DNA of 64,000 bases. Origin: Calothrix sp. PCC 7103 (GTDB lineage Bacteria; Cyanobacteriota; Cyanobacteriia; Cyanobacteriales; Nostocaceae). The notes beneath the pieces were generated by a model. That model saw nothing but the letters and a program-made list of their open reading frames with translations. It ran no database searches and had not been told where the DNA came from. Of this stretch, positions 9,340 through 18,203 are shown piece by piece (position 1 is the stretch's first letter; every line of letters starts with the position of its first letter). The stretch lies in contig NZ_KB217478.1 in NCBI RefSeq assembly GCF_000331305.1, positions 6,970,317 to 7,034,316 of the forward strand, given 5' to 3'. Made by a program: the position numbers and the translations under genes.

Positions 9340-9945
9340 CTAAAATTTTGTTGAACGGTCGATAAGTGTAAGCCAAAGGCGTCGATGTCCACCAGGACCG
9401 CTGTAAAACAGTAAATCAACTAGCAATTTCAGCGCCAAGCGGGTGAGCAAATCCGTAGATATTGCCTCGTCTTCCTCCATCCGCTCTTGATAGGTATTAC
9501 AAAAGGCATCAATGTAATCTCCCAATAGAGCGGAAGTATGCGGTTCACGATTTGTTTCCGCCATTTGTTCGAGTAAGCTAACAGCACGACGAATTAATTC
9601 TTGGTGCTGTTTCGCCAGATGACAAATAATCAAAACTAGCGAACGTGCTTCTTCGACATCAAGTTTTTTCCGTCCTCCCTGACCTTTACGTATCGGGTTT
9701 GACTGACGCAGGCGCCATAATGCCACACGGTCTGGAACTTTTGACTCTAAGCCTAAATCAATGGCAGCAGTGAGCATTGCTTCAGAGCCAATACCAGTTA
9801 ATGTTTCTAGCGCCAACAACACCAAATCCAATTGGGCTTTGATATTGTCCCACTCTAAGGAGTTGGGGGCACCTATTTGGGTTAAGTCCTCCCACTGTGA
9901 AGTCGGGTTTGGGGAATTGGCGGCAGGTTGCATAACTTTTAGCAT
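9340..9945 (-). CDS. DUF3038 domain protein
   Basis: This 201-residue soluble, mostly helical protein matches the cyanobacterial DUF3038 family. A central 'NPIRKGQGGRKKLDVEEARSL' region is flanked by helical bundles, and the C-terminus has 'LLVDLLFYSGPGGHRRLW'. The start may be the ATG at 9945 or the in-frame ATG four codons later, since the first residues are not conserved in character. It is the first gene of a two-gene unit with the DUF4335 protein. No biochemical role is known to me. Confidence 0.8.
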   Translation of the reverse strand: MLKVMQPAANSPNPTSQWEDLTQIGAPNSLEWDNIKAQLDLVLLALETLTGIGSEAMLTAAIDLGLESKVPDRVALWRLRQSNPIRKGQGGRKKLDVEEARSLVLIICHLAKQHQELIRRAVSLLEQMAETNREPHTSALLGDYIDAFCNTYQERMEEDEAISTDLLTRLALKLLVDLLFYSGPGGHRRLWLTLIDRSTKF

Positions 9946-10490
9946 AGGTGATCGGGCTTTATGGAACTATTGCTGTTACCCATTTTGAAACCAGACTCGA
10001 TAGCCGAAGGATTGGTTTCCTCTACTATAATGTGGGCGCCGGGACTTCGAGGACAACAGCGTTTATATGAATGTCTTAACTCTAAGACGAACAAGCGAGT
10101 CTGTAAAAGTAAACGAAGGAAATATTTATCCTGTCTTTACAGAGAGCGGAATAGGTAAGAGCCTATGCTTAGTATAAGCAAATGCCGCCACGCCGGTATC
10201 AAATTACCTACTACTTTAATGCCTGATTCTAATGTGTTAGCAACGAACAGCCAAGATTTTTTTACTGTTTAGATATGGTAGAGACCTGATTAATCCCTTC
10301 GGGAAAACTTCGTTTACACGTCTTTACAACTATGCAAAAAATGTTACTTTTGACAATCCCTTTCGGAAATATTTTTTGTCAGCAAACCATCAAAAGAGTG
10401 CTGAGTAGAGACGCGATGTTCCTCACGTCTGTAAAGAATTAATAGTTGAGATTAGTATTTAAAACTTACCACTCAGCACTTTTTACTCTT
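9946..10490. other. Intergenic space with repeat patches
   Basis: No gene or structured RNA was recognised in this 545-base space between two minus-strand genes. The left half is presumably the promoter and leader of the DUF3038 gene. The right half (10263-10480) is made of repeat pieces: GTAGAGAC half-sites near 10277 and 10405, a 'CCCTTCGGG' hairpin near 10297, and inverted copies of the AGTGCTGAGT repeat at about 10398 and 10469 flanking the patch. A 65-codon plus-strand frame at 9961-10158 has no support. Confidence 0.5.
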
Positions 10491-12914
10491 TTAAACATAG
10501 GCAATAGTTACACCAGTGCCACCATCCGCTTGTGCTGCGGGTTCCATACGTTTAACTCTTGAGTGTTGTTTTAGGTATGCATGAACTCCTTCACGAAGTT
10601 TGCCTGTACCGTGTCCGTGGATAATCCATATTGATCCCGATGCTTCTGAAATTGCTTTATCTAAAATTATTTCAGCATCAGCTACCCGTTTACCACGTAT
10701 GTCAAAGGTATTTTTGGAGGTGCGGATATTTGGAGCTTCTTGGGGTGGGGTGACGTTAGCAGGTGGTGTGTTACGGGTTGTGCGTGCTGGTGGTGGTTCA
10801 ACTTTTTGACCGTCGAGAGACTCGATATCTGTTAGTTTGACGTTCATTTTCATGATGCCAAAGCGGACATTTAATTCGCCGTCCGAGTCGGGTGCTGTTA
10901 TGACTTCGGCTGTTTGTCCTAATTTGGATATGCGAATCCGGTCGCCAACTTTTGGCATAAACCCAACTTTTGGTTTTTGCTGTTGAGGTGTTGTAAATTT
11001 CTCCGCAATTTGATTTAAATTATTTGTAGCAACTTGCGCTTCTTGTGCGGTTGGTGTTCCTTTTTGCAGGCGCCTAATAACGGTCGCAATTTCACCTTTC
11101 GCGCTCGCTATGGCTTGTTGTACTGCGACTTCTTGCTTTTCTTTTAATGATTGTTCACGTTCTTCTAAAGATGTGGCTTTTTCGGATACTTGTTTGTATA
11201 AAACTTCTGCTTGCTGTAATAACTTTTGAGCTTCAGCAGCTTTAGTTTCTTGGTGCCGACGTTGTGCTTCTAACCCAGCAATTACTGAATTTACTTCGTC
11301 GTTCGCACCTCCCATTTCTTGCTTTGCTGCTTCTACAACTTCAGGGTTTAAGCCTAAACGACGCGCAATAGCAAGTGCGTTGGAACGTCCAGGAATTCCC
11401 CATAATAAGCGGTATGTAGGTGACAGTGTGGCATCATCAAATTCTACAGAAGCATTTTCAAAACGTTCATCTTGATACTTTAACGCTTTGAGTTCGCCAA
11501 AGTGTGTGCTTGCCATTGTTAGTAATGCATGGTCGGCAAGATACTTTAGTAATGCTATCGCTAAAGCACTTCCTTCTGCTGGGTCAGTTCCGGCGCCGAC
11601 CTCATCTAAAAGAATTAATGATGATGTAGAGACGTGTAATCCGGAGGATTTCTCACAGGGATTAATCACGTCTCTACCTAATTCGTTTAAAATTCGACTA
11701 ATGCGGCGAATGTGTCCCGAAAATGTTGATAAGCTTTGCTGTAATGACTGCTCGTCACCGATATCAGCTAATATCATGTCGAACCAAGGCAACTCTACAG
11801 GTTCACGTGCAGGTACAAACATTCCAGCTTTTGCCATTAACGCTGCTAGTGCCAGAGTTTTTAAGGTGACTGTTTTTCCACCTGTGTTGGGACCGGTAAT
11901 AGTAACAACGCGAGTTTCTGGTTGTACTAATAAATCTACCGGAATTACAGCATGTCCTTGTTCGTGATGGTGTTGCCATTCTAATAAAGGGTGCCGTAAT
12001 TGTCTGAGAGTTATTTTTTCGTTGGCTTGAGTATCGATAAAGCGAGGTGGGTTTGCTTTGAGCCAATAACCATAACGCGCTTTTGCTGTTGCTAAATCTA
12101 AAGTCGTGACTATTAACAGCAATCTTTCTAAATCTGGACAAATCGCTGCTACTTGCTCGCTTAATTGGCGCCTTATTGCTTCTTCTTCTATTTCTTCCTT
12201 TCGGGTAAGTTGACGCAGTTGATTACCCATTGGTACAACTGAGTTTGGCTCAACGTATAACGTCAAACCACTCGTCGATGTGTCATGTACGATACCTGGT
12301 ATTGCCTCTTTATGGGTAGCTTTAACAGGAATTACAAATCTATCACCACGCTGAGTAATAATATTTTCCTGAAGCGCACTTGATTTGACTTGAAGAATAT
12401 TATGTAACTTTTGAGTAATTTGACTACGTGTTTTCCGCAAATCGGCACGAATATCACCGAGTTTCTGACTCGCACGGTCAGCAATTTGTCCGCGTTCATC
12501 TACACAGCGATGAATCTCTTGCTCGACTTCAGGGTAAGTTCGTAACTCAGATACTAAACTAGTTAGTACAACTAAATCCTCATGGTTATCAATTGCACGT
12601 CGTAAATTACGTGCCCCAGAGAGGGTTGTGGCAATGGCTAGCAACTCATCACCAGCTAAAATACCCTGAAGTTGTGCGCGTTCGAGAGAATTCCCAATAT
12701 CTTGAATACCCTCGAACGATAATCCACTATTCAGACGGCTTTCGAGTTCGTAGACTTCTTTGGTTTGCGCGAGTAGTTCTTCGCTCAGGTTCTTTGAAGT
12801 GGGAATTGTTAAATGTCGCGATGCAACAGCACCCAACTTAGTGGCAGCAAAGGTTGACAAATGCTGACACAGGCGTGACCATTCGAGTAGTTCTAGGGTT
12901 TCAGACTGAATCAA
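10491..12914 (-). CDS. mutS2: MutS2 family ATPase/endonuclease
   Basis: This 807-residue protein is full-length MutS2. It has an N-terminal helical core, the MutS ATPase with Walker A 'GPNTGGKT' (about residue 340), Walker B 'LILLDEVGAGTDP' (about 433), a coiled-coil stretch (about 520-620) and a C-terminal Smr nuclease domain ('DIRGKRVADAE', 'IIHGHGTGKLREGV'). MutS2 acts on branched DNA and, in some bacteria, on stalled ribosomes. An extra stretch of about 17 residues directly before Walker B (about 413-430) is encoded by an interspersed palindromic repeat (11626-11677) inserted in frame. The frame is intact on both sides, so the gene probably remains functional. Confidence 0.92.
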   Translation of the reverse strand: MIQSETLELLEWSRLCQHLSTFAATKLGAVASRHLTIPTSKNLSEELLAQTKEVYELESRLNSGLSFEGIQDIGNSLERAQLQGILAGDELLAIATTLSGARNLRRAIDNHEDLVVLTSLVSELRTYPEVEQEIHRCVDERGQIADRASQKLGDIRADLRKTRSQITQKLHNILQVKSSALQENIITQRGDRFVIPVKATHKEAIPGIVHDTSTSGLTLYVEPNSVVPMGNQLRQLTRKEEIEEEAIRRQLSEQVAAICPDLERLLLIVTTLDLATAKARYGYWLKANPPRFIDTQANEKITLRQLRHPLLEWQHHHEQGHAVIPVDLLVQPETRVVTITGPNTGGKTVTLKTLALAALMAKAGMFVPAREPVELPWFDMILADIGDEQSLQQSLSTFSGHIRRISRILNELGRDVINPCEKSSGLHVSTSSLILLDEVGAGTDPAEGSALAIALLKYLADHALLTMASTHFGELKALKYQDERFENASVEFDDATLSPTYRLLWGIPGRSNALAIARRLGLNPEVVEAAKQEMGGANDEVNSVIAGLEAQRRHQETKAAEAQKLLQQAEVLYKQVSEKATSLEEREQSLKEKQEVAVQQAIASAKGEIATVIRRLQKGTPTAQEAQVATNNLNQIAEKFTTPQQQKPKVGFMPKVGDRIRISKLGQTAEVITAPDSDGELNVRFGIMKMNVKLTDIESLDGQKVEPPPARTTRNTPPANVTPPQEAPNIRTSKNTFDIRGKRVADAEIILDKAISEASGSIWIIHGHGTGKLREGVHAYLKQHSRVKRMEPAAQADGGTGVTIAYV
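11626..11677. repeat. GTAGAGAC-family palindrome inside mutS2
   Basis: The outer arms GTAGAGACGTG (11626-11636) and CACGTCTCTAC (11667-11677) enclose nested arms TAATCC and GGATTA. It adds about 17 codons just upstream of the Walker B motif without breaking the frame. Related copies elsewhere in the window lie mainly between genes. Confidence 0.85.
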
Positions 12915-13084
12915 GGGAATCTATTATGAAAAAAAATTTTAAGTTATGTTAATAATTTTAGCGATTTTACAGCGCTATAGCTCGCGTGTGCCGATTATTT
13001 TATCTAAAGTTGTGAATGAAAGTTAGGTAGAAGTACCCCACAATTTGTTAACCTAGCTTAAACAGAATTGAGAACATAAAAGGC

Positions 13085-14248
13085 GTGGACATTCAAATAG
13101 GGCGGGGGAAAACAGCTCGTAGAGCATATGGCATCGATGAAATTGCTCTAGCCCCAGGCAATCGAACACTCGACCCAAGTTTAGCGGATACCAAGTGGCG
13201 AATTGGTAATATCGAGCGGGAAATTCCCATTATTGCCAGCGCTATGGATGGTGTTGTTGATGTGCGTATGGCTGTTGGTTTATCAAAGTTGGGTGCTTTG
13301 GGGGTTATTAACCTCGAAGGTATTCAAACTCGCTATGAAAACCCAGAGCCAATTCTAGACCGCATCGCGTCTGTTGGTAATTCGGAATTTGTAGGGCTAA
13401 TGCAGGAACTGTATGCTGAACCTATAAAACCTGAATTAATTACGCAAAGAATTAAGGAAATTAAACAGCTTGGTGGTATTGCTGCTATTAGTGCTACTCC
13501 AGCAGGCGCCAGTAAGTTTGGTCAAGTGACTGCAGAAGCTGGTGCCGATTTATTTTTTGTACAAGCAACGGTGGTATCAACCGCTCACTTATCGCCAGAG
13601 TCAATAGTACCACTAGATTTGGCAACTTTTTGCCAAGACATGCCAATGCCTGTTTTACTGGGAAACTGTGTAACTTACGAAGTTACCCTTAACCTGATGA
13701 AAGCTGGCGCTGCAGGTGTACTAGTTGGTATTGGTCCTGGCGCCGCTTGTACCTCGCGAGGTGTTTTGGGTGTTGGTGTGCCTCAAGCTACCGCTATTGC
13801 TGACTGCGCTGCTGCACGTGATGACTTCTTTAAAGAAACTGGTAAATATATACCAGTAATTGCGGATGGGGGCTTAATCACGGGTGGTGACATTTGTAAG
13901 TGTATTGCTTGTGGTGCAGATGGTGTAATGATAGGCTCACCGTTTGCACGGGCTTCTGAGGCACCGGGACGAGGTTATCACTGGGGGATGGCGACACCGA
14001 GTCCTGTTCTACCTCGTGGCACACGTATTAAGGTTGCGACTACTGGTACTTTAGAGCAAATCCTCATTGGTCCGGCTGGACTTGATGATGGAACACATAA
14101 CTTGTTGGGTGCTTTAAAAACTAGTATGGGTACTTTAGGCGCCAAGAATATTAAAGAAATGCAACAAGTTGAAGTTGTAATCGCACCGTCATTGCTTACG
14201 GAAGGAAAAGTTTACCAAAAAGCACAGCAATTAGGTATGGGCAAGTAA
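13085..14248 (+). CDS. guaB3: GuaB3 family IMP dehydrogenase-related protein
   Basis: This 387-residue TIM-barrel protein of the IMPDH/GMP reductase family lacks the CBS pair of classical GuaB, as is typical for GuaB3. The catalytic loop 'GIGPGAACTSRGVLG' carries the active Cys, and 'VIADGGLITGGDICK' plus 'GADGVMIGSPFARASEAPG' form the phosphate-binding end. It converts or senses IMP/XMP in guanine nucleotide synthesis; work on cyanobacterial GuaB3 supports an IMPDH-like activity. GTG is used as start, as the frame begins directly with the conserved 'MDIQIGRGKTARRAYG'. It is divergent from mutS2 with a 170-base shared upstream region, and a strong terminator follows at 14359. Confidence 0.9.
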   Translation: MDIQIGRGKTARRAYGIDEIALAPGNRTLDPSLADTKWRIGNIEREIPIIASAMDGVVDVRMAVGLSKLGALGVINLEGIQTRYENPEPILDRIASVGNSEFVGLMQELYAEPIKPELITQRIKEIKQLGGIAAISATPAGASKFGQVTAEAGADLFFVQATVVSTAHLSPESIVPLDLATFCQDMPMPVLLGNCVTYEVTLNLMKAGAAGVLVGIGPGAACTSRGVLGVGVPQATAIADCAAARDDFFKETGKYIPVIADGGLITGGDICKCIACGADGVMIGSPFARASEAPGRGYHWGMATPSPVLPRGTRIKVATTGTLEQILIGPAGLDDGTHNLLGALKTSMGTLGAKNIKEMQQVEVVIAPSLLTEGKVYQKAQQLGMGK

Positions 14249-14358
14249 GGTTAATAAAATTTTTCTAGCATTTGCAACAATTGCTGGAAAAATCACATAT
14301 CTCGCTTACAATGGAGGAAGCGGAGACGCATGTTTCCGTTCACTCCTCACACCACACT

Positions 14359-14393
14359 CCGCCCGGACTATATGTTCGGGCGGTTCCTTTTTT
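14359..14393 (+). terminator. Rho-independent terminator of guaB3
   Basis: The stem CCGCCCG (14359-14365) pairs with CGGGCGG (14377-14383) over an 11-base loop and is followed by a T-rich tail to 14393. It lies 110 bases after the guaB3 stop and before trxA. Confidence 0.85.
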
Positions 14394-14540
14394 AGGGTAT
14401 TGTTGAAAAAAGGGGCAAATATATAAACAAATTCTTTAATCTGATTGTAAATGTATATTCATGACTCCGAACCGGCACGTGCTTGCTGTGGTAGAATTTT
14501 CACAAAAATGAAAACAATGTAGTAGGCAAAGGTTGAAGGC

Positions 14541-14864
14541 ATGTCAGCAGCCGCACAAGTTACAGACTCTAGTTTTAAACAGGAAGTACTCGACAGCGAA
14601 GTTCCTGTTCTGGTTGATTTTTGGGCACCCTGGTGCGGTCCTTGCCGCATGGTTGGACCAGTTGTGGATGAAATTGCCGCTCAGTACGATGGACAACTCA
14701 AGGTAGTAAAAGTTAATACTGATGAGAATCCAAACGTTGCTAGTCAATATGGCATTCGCAGCATTCCTACTTTAATGATTTTTAAAGGTGGGCAAAAAGT
14801 TGATATGGTTGTCGGCGCCGTTCCGAAAACTACATTAGCTAACACTCTCGAAAAATATCTTTAG
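14541..14864 (+). CDS. trxA: Thioredoxin
   Basis: This 107-residue thioredoxin has the active site 'WAPWCGPC' (Cys at about 32 and 35) and the cis-Pro in '[10 protein letters not shown]'. It reduces protein disulfides in the cytoplasm with electrons from thioredoxin reductase or ferredoxin. The length is standard for bacterial TrxA (m-type in cyanobacteria). It is monocistronic, between the guaB3 terminator and hairpins at 14884 and 14925. The N-terminus '[16 protein letters not shown]' is normal. Confidence 0.95.
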   Translation: MSAAAQVTDSSFKQEVLDSEVPVLVDFWAPWCGPCRMVGPVVDEIAAQYDGQLKVVKVNTDENPNVASQYGIRSIPTLMIFKGGQKVDMVVGAVPKTTLANTLEKYL

Positions 14865-14924
14865 ATTTGTAAAATATTTAAGGGAGGTAAAGAAGAGTGA
14901 CTTTGCCTCTCGATAAAATTTTTT

Positions 14925-14951
14925 ACGCCTTTAGTGGCCTTTGGCGTTTTT
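14925..14951 (+). terminator. Probable trxA terminator
   Basis: The stem ACGCC (14925-14929) and GGCGT (14943-14947) is followed directly by a T run. A second hairpin just upstream (14884-14909) also precedes T-rich sequence. Both follow the trxA stop. Confidence 0.65.
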
Positions 14952-15021
14952 CATTTAAATCTCTGTTGATTTTTGAGGTAAATTCAATAATTTGCCCACA
15001 AACTGTGGTTTAAAAATTCTC

Positions 15022-15052
15022 CCACCCCTGCTTATATAGTAGGGGTGGTTTT
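15022..15052. terminator. Hairpin with 8-base arms and short T run
   Basis: Perfect arms CCACCCCT (15022-15029) and AGGGGTGG (15041-15048) are followed by TTTT. It sits between trxA and the LOG-family gene and could be a further terminator or an attenuator-like leader structure. Confidence 0.55.
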
Positions 15053-15174
15053 ACCAATGTCAGAAACGGCGCCTCTTGCAGCAGGTACATTGATTGAGTT
15101 AAGTTTAAGGCTCACAGAACTAAAGCCTACATCTAATTTTACGTAAATATAAAGCTGAAAAGCAGCAGTGGAAC

Positions 15175-16245
15175 ATGACCTCCAAAGCTTCATTTGACAC
15201 ACTAGACACTCTGAAAGCGGATATCGCTCTCATGATTGAGCGTTTACCTACTTTAAAAAATCGGCAATTTATTCAGCAGGCACTAAACACGATTTTAAGT
15301 TTAGCTGATACTGAAATTGAGCGCCTTGACTGGAAAATTTTATCCTCAGCTTTAACTGATATGGAACGAGGATTTCAGTTATTTTACGACTATCGACATG
15401 TGCGTAAAGTTACTATTTTCGGTTCCGCACGCTTGGCGCCTGAAACTCCTGAATATAAGATGGCGAAAGAATTTGCCCAGCGCGTTACAGATTTAAATTT
15501 TATGGTGATGACTGGTGGTGGTGGTGGCATTATGCAAGCCGGCCATGAAGGAGCAGGACGCGAAAATTCATTTGGCTTAAACATCCAACTTCCTTTTGAA
15601 CAGCAAGCAAACCCCTACATCGAAGGAGACCACAAATTAATTCATTTCAAATATTTCTTCACCCGCAAGCTATTCTTACTCAAAGAAAGTGACGCAGTAG
15701 CATTATTTGCTGGTGGTTTTGGCACTCAAGATGAAGCATTTGAGTGCATGACTTTAAGTCAAACGGGCAAATTTGGCCCTGTTCCTTTAGTACTAATAGA
15801 CCATCCAGGTGGTGATTATTGGCGATGCTGGAGCGAGTATGTTGAAAAACACCTTTTACAAACTGGCTTGGTAAGTCCAGATGATTCAAGTTTGTATACC
15901 ATTACTGATAATCTAGATGTAGCCTGTGATGCAATTACTCGGTTTTATCAGGTTTACCATTCAAGTCGTTATGTAAGTAACAGGTTAATAATTCGACTCA
16001 AATCAGATTTATCTGACGAAGCACTTGACCAACTCAATACTAACTATAGCGACATTCTGGTTCAAGGCAAAATCGAAAGAACACAAGCATTGCCTCAAGA
16101 AGGACAAGACGACACCGTAGATTTACCTAGATTGATACTAGATTTTAATCAACGAGACCTAGGAAGACTCTATCAAATGATTGCCGCTATCAATAAAATG
16201 GGTAGACCTTCTGCCGAAGATAAAGCGCATCCAGAGCTTAAATAA
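15175..16245 (+). CDS. LOG family protein (TIGR00730-like Rossmann protein)
   Basis: This 356-residue protein has a LOG-family core at about residues 80-270: 'KVTIFGSARLAPETPEY', the glycine-rich 'TGGGGGIMQAGHEGA' and 'LFAGGFGTQDEAFE', the counterpart of the PGGxGTxxE motif. Relatives are cytokinin-activating nucleotide phosphoribohydrolases that cleave nucleoside monophosphates; many were once labelled lysine decarboxylases. An extra N-terminal helical region (1-75) and a C-terminal extension (about 275-356) make it longer than the usual 180-200 residues. The substrate cannot be judged from sequence. It stands alone in its orientation. Confidence 0.8.
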   Translation: MTSKASFDTLDTLKADIALMIERLPTLKNRQFIQQALNTILSLADTEIERLDWKILSSALTDMERGFQLFYDYRHVRKVTIFGSARLAPETPEYKMAKEFAQRVTDLNFMVMTGGGGGIMQAGHEGAGRENSFGLNIQLPFEQQANPYIEGDHKLIHFKYFFTRKLFLLKESDAVALFAGGFGTQDEAFECMTLSQTGKFGPVPLVLIDHPGGDYWRCWSEYVEKHLLQTGLVSPDDSSLYTITDNLDVACDAITRFYQVYHSSRYVSNRLIIRLKSDLSDEALDQLNTNYSDILVQGKIERTQALPQEGQDDTVDLPRLILDFNQRDLGRLYQMIAAINKMGRPSAEDKAHPELK

Positions 16246-16260
16246 TCTACTGCATAATCA

Positions 16261-16432
16261 CTAATTTTTATAGCTTGTAGCACAGGCATCCCTGCCTTTG
16301 TTACGATTTTCCCACCATTGACGTTTGTTATGCGCGGAGTCGGGAAGAGTATCACCCATTATTTCTTGAACTTCTGCAAAGGTGAGGGTAATTTCAGCAG
16401 TGTTGCTTTTTTCTAGGTATTTCTGAGTGGTT
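16261..16432 (-). pseudogene. Remnant of a small 'LPxSA-WW' domain protein
   Basis: Reading the minus strand up to a TAG at 16261-16263 gives 'EITLTFAEVQEIMGDTLPD' followed by 'SAHNKRQWWENR'. I know this pattern (I-x-x-I-h-G-x-x-LP-x-SA then WWxN) from a small domain common in cyanobacterial and other bacterial proteins. No start codon with a ribosome site is seen, and the C-terminus runs into a repeat near 16280. It looks like a degraded fragment of about 50-60 codons in the intergenic space. There is no evidence of expression. Confidence 0.45.
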
Positions 16433-16500
16433 GATATTTGCTTTCTTCTGTCACGGGCGCCCTTGCATTCCGTTTATTGTTTGTAAAATTGTGTGTTGTG

Positions 16501-16528
16501 GTAGAGACTGTACATGTACAGTCTCTAC
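16501..16528. repeat. Perfect 28-base palindrome of the GTAGAGAC family
   Basis: The left half GTAGAGACTGTACA (16501-16514) is matched base for base by the right half ending at 16528. It lies 15 bases beyond the pepA stop and may also act as its terminator. Confidence 0.8.
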
Positions 16529-16542
16529 ATTATTTTGGGGGT

Positions 16543-18018
16543 TTAGTTTAATACCCAGTTTACTAGGGTGCGGACACCAAAACCTGTGGCGCCACCAGAG
16601 TTATAACCGTTTTCTTTATCTGCCCAAACTGGCCCTGCTATGTCTAAGTGTGCCCAAGAGGGGGTTTCTTTGACAAATTGTTTGAGGAATAAAGCTGCGG
16701 TTATGGAACCACCTGGTCTGGGACCTGTATTTTTCATGTCGGCTATACCAGATTTTAAACCCTCAAAGTACTTTTCTTCCATTGGCATTCGCCATAATTT
16801 TTCACCTGCTGAGGTGGAAGCTTCTTCCAATTGTTTGGCTAAGTTATCATCGGGCGTAAATAACCCTGCTATATCATCACCTAAAGCTATTACACAGGCG
16901 CCTGTTAGTGTTGCTAAGTCAACTATTGCGTCAACTCCAAGCTTATCAGTATAAACTAATGCATCGGCAAGGGTTAAACGTCCTTCCGCGTCGGTATTAT
17001 TGACTTCTATTGTTTTACCATTCGATGCTGTGAGAATATCACCTGGGTGCATCGCGCGTCCACTAATCATGTTTTCGGTGACTGCGGAAATAAAGTGAAC
17101 TTCTACGTCGGGTTTTAGTTGTCCGATAGCTTTTGCGGCGCCTAATGTTGCTGCGGCACCACCCATATCGATTTTCATCGTTTCGATACCGCTACCTGCA
17201 CCTTTAATATTTAAACCACCTGAGTCAAATGTCAAACCTTTACCTATTATCGCGACTTTGCGCTTAGGTGTTCCTTCTGGTTTGTAAGTCAGGTGGATAA
17301 ACTTTGGTGGTATTTCAGATGCTTGTGCCACTCCTAAGAAGGCGCCCATACCAAGCTTTTCACAATCTTCTTGTTCGAGAATTTGTAATTGTAACCCGTA
17401 GTCATTAGCTATTGTCTGGGCTGTTTCTGCCATTGTAATTGGTGTTACTGCATTTGCAGGTGCCGCTACTAGTTGCCGTGCTAAAAACACTCCAGAAGCT
17501 ATATGATTTGCACGTTCTATCGCTGCTTCTTGTCCATTTAACCCTAGTAAATCTACTGTTTCGAGTTGTGGCCCTTTGTCTTCTGGCTCCGACTTGAAAC
17601 GAATATCTTGGTAAAGCGCTAATTGTACACCTTCGGTGATGGCTTGAGCGCTGATAGCTGGGTCACTATCTACAACAGGTAAACTAATACCAAGAGTTTT
17701 ACACTTTTGTTTTTTCGCTAAACGCGCAATAGCTGCAGCTGCACGTCGTAGTGTTTCAGCTTTTAAAGTATCGGGTTTACCTAAACCAACTAGTATAATT
17801 TTACGTACTGGACTACCTGCACCAACGCGCGTGACAGCAGTGCTACCGAGTTTACCCTTAAAATCTTCTTCAGTTATTAGTTCTTTTAATACACCAGCTA
17901 ACTTTTCGTCTAATGCCGCTAAGTCGCCTGCTAATTCTGTAGCTTCTTCAAATAATCCTACAGCTAAACCATCCCCCGTCCACTCCAATAGTGGCGTATT
18001 CGTTGCTCGAACTTCCAT
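16543..18018 (-). CDS. pepA: Leucyl aminopeptidase (M17)
   Basis: This 491-residue M17 peptidase has the signature '[14 protein letters not shown]' (about residues 343-356), the metal-binding '[15 protein letters not shown]' (about 260) and 'MKIDMGGAA'. It is a cytoplasmic two-metal exopeptidase that removes N-terminal residues; in cyanobacteria it is linked to peptide turnover. The length and both halves (N-terminal domain to about 170, catalytic domain after) are normal. The ATG at 18018 gives '[13 protein letters not shown]', a plausible N-terminus. It is monocistronic. Confidence 0.95.
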   Translation of the reverse strand: MEVRATNTPLLEWTGDGLAVGLFEEATELAGDLAALDEKLAGVLKELITEEDFKGKLGSTAVTRVGAGSPVRKIILVGLGKPDTLKAETLRRAAAAIARLAKKQKCKTLGISLPVVDSDPAISAQAITEGVQLALYQDIRFKSEPEDKGPQLETVDLLGLNGQEAAIERANHIASGVFLARQLVAAPANAVTPITMAETAQTIANDYGLQLQILEQEDCEKLGMGAFLGVAQASEIPPKFIHLTYKPEGTPKRKVAIIGKGLTFDSGGLNIKGAGSGIETMKIDMGGAAATLGAAKAIGQLKPDVEVHFISAVTENMISGRAMHPGDILTASNGKTIEVNNTDAEGRLTLADALVYTDKLGVDAIVDLATLTGACVIALGDDIAGLFTPDDNLAKQLEEASTSAGEKLWRMPMEEKYFEGLKSGIADMKNTGPRPGGSITAALFLKQFVKETPSWAHLDIAGPVWADKENGYNSGGATGFGVRTLVNWVLN

Positions 18019-18128
18019 TTTTAGGACTCAACTTAAACTTTCATGTACCAGTATTGCTCAAAATTTCGGTTTTATGCTTGTACCTGGGGAGGTTATAACG
18101 TTTTTTTCTTTGTGGAATGAGCTTTTAT

Positions 18129-18157
18129 CTTGTGGAATGAGCATCCTTGCCCGTTCC
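18129..18157. repeat. Interspersed repeat 'TGTGGxATGxGCATCCTTGCC'
   Basis: This is one of five related short inverted repeats (others near 16280, 28204, 52388 and 63713) built on GCATCC with a complementary right arm. It lies in the pepA upstream region, with a partial copy at about 18110. Confidence 0.6.
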
Positions 18158-18203
18158 AATAGTTGAACAGGGTAAGCAACTCTTTGTTATTGTGCCACAG
18201 TGA

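Larger units (their letters stand above)
14865..15174. other. Intergenic space after trxA with hairpins
   Basis: This space holds three hairpins and no gene. One at 14884-14909 (GAGGTAAAG / CTTTGCCTC, one G-U pair) is followed by AT-rich sequence. One at 14925-14951 has ACGCC/GGCGT arms and a T run. One at 15022-15048 has CCACCCCT/AGGGGTGG arms followed by TTTT. The first two probably end trxA. The rest is leader for the LOG gene. Confidence 0.6.

Noticed and set aside
9961-10158. 65-codon plus-strand frame upstream of DUF3038
   Set aside because: No homology-like pattern and no ribosome site; located in a presumed leader region.
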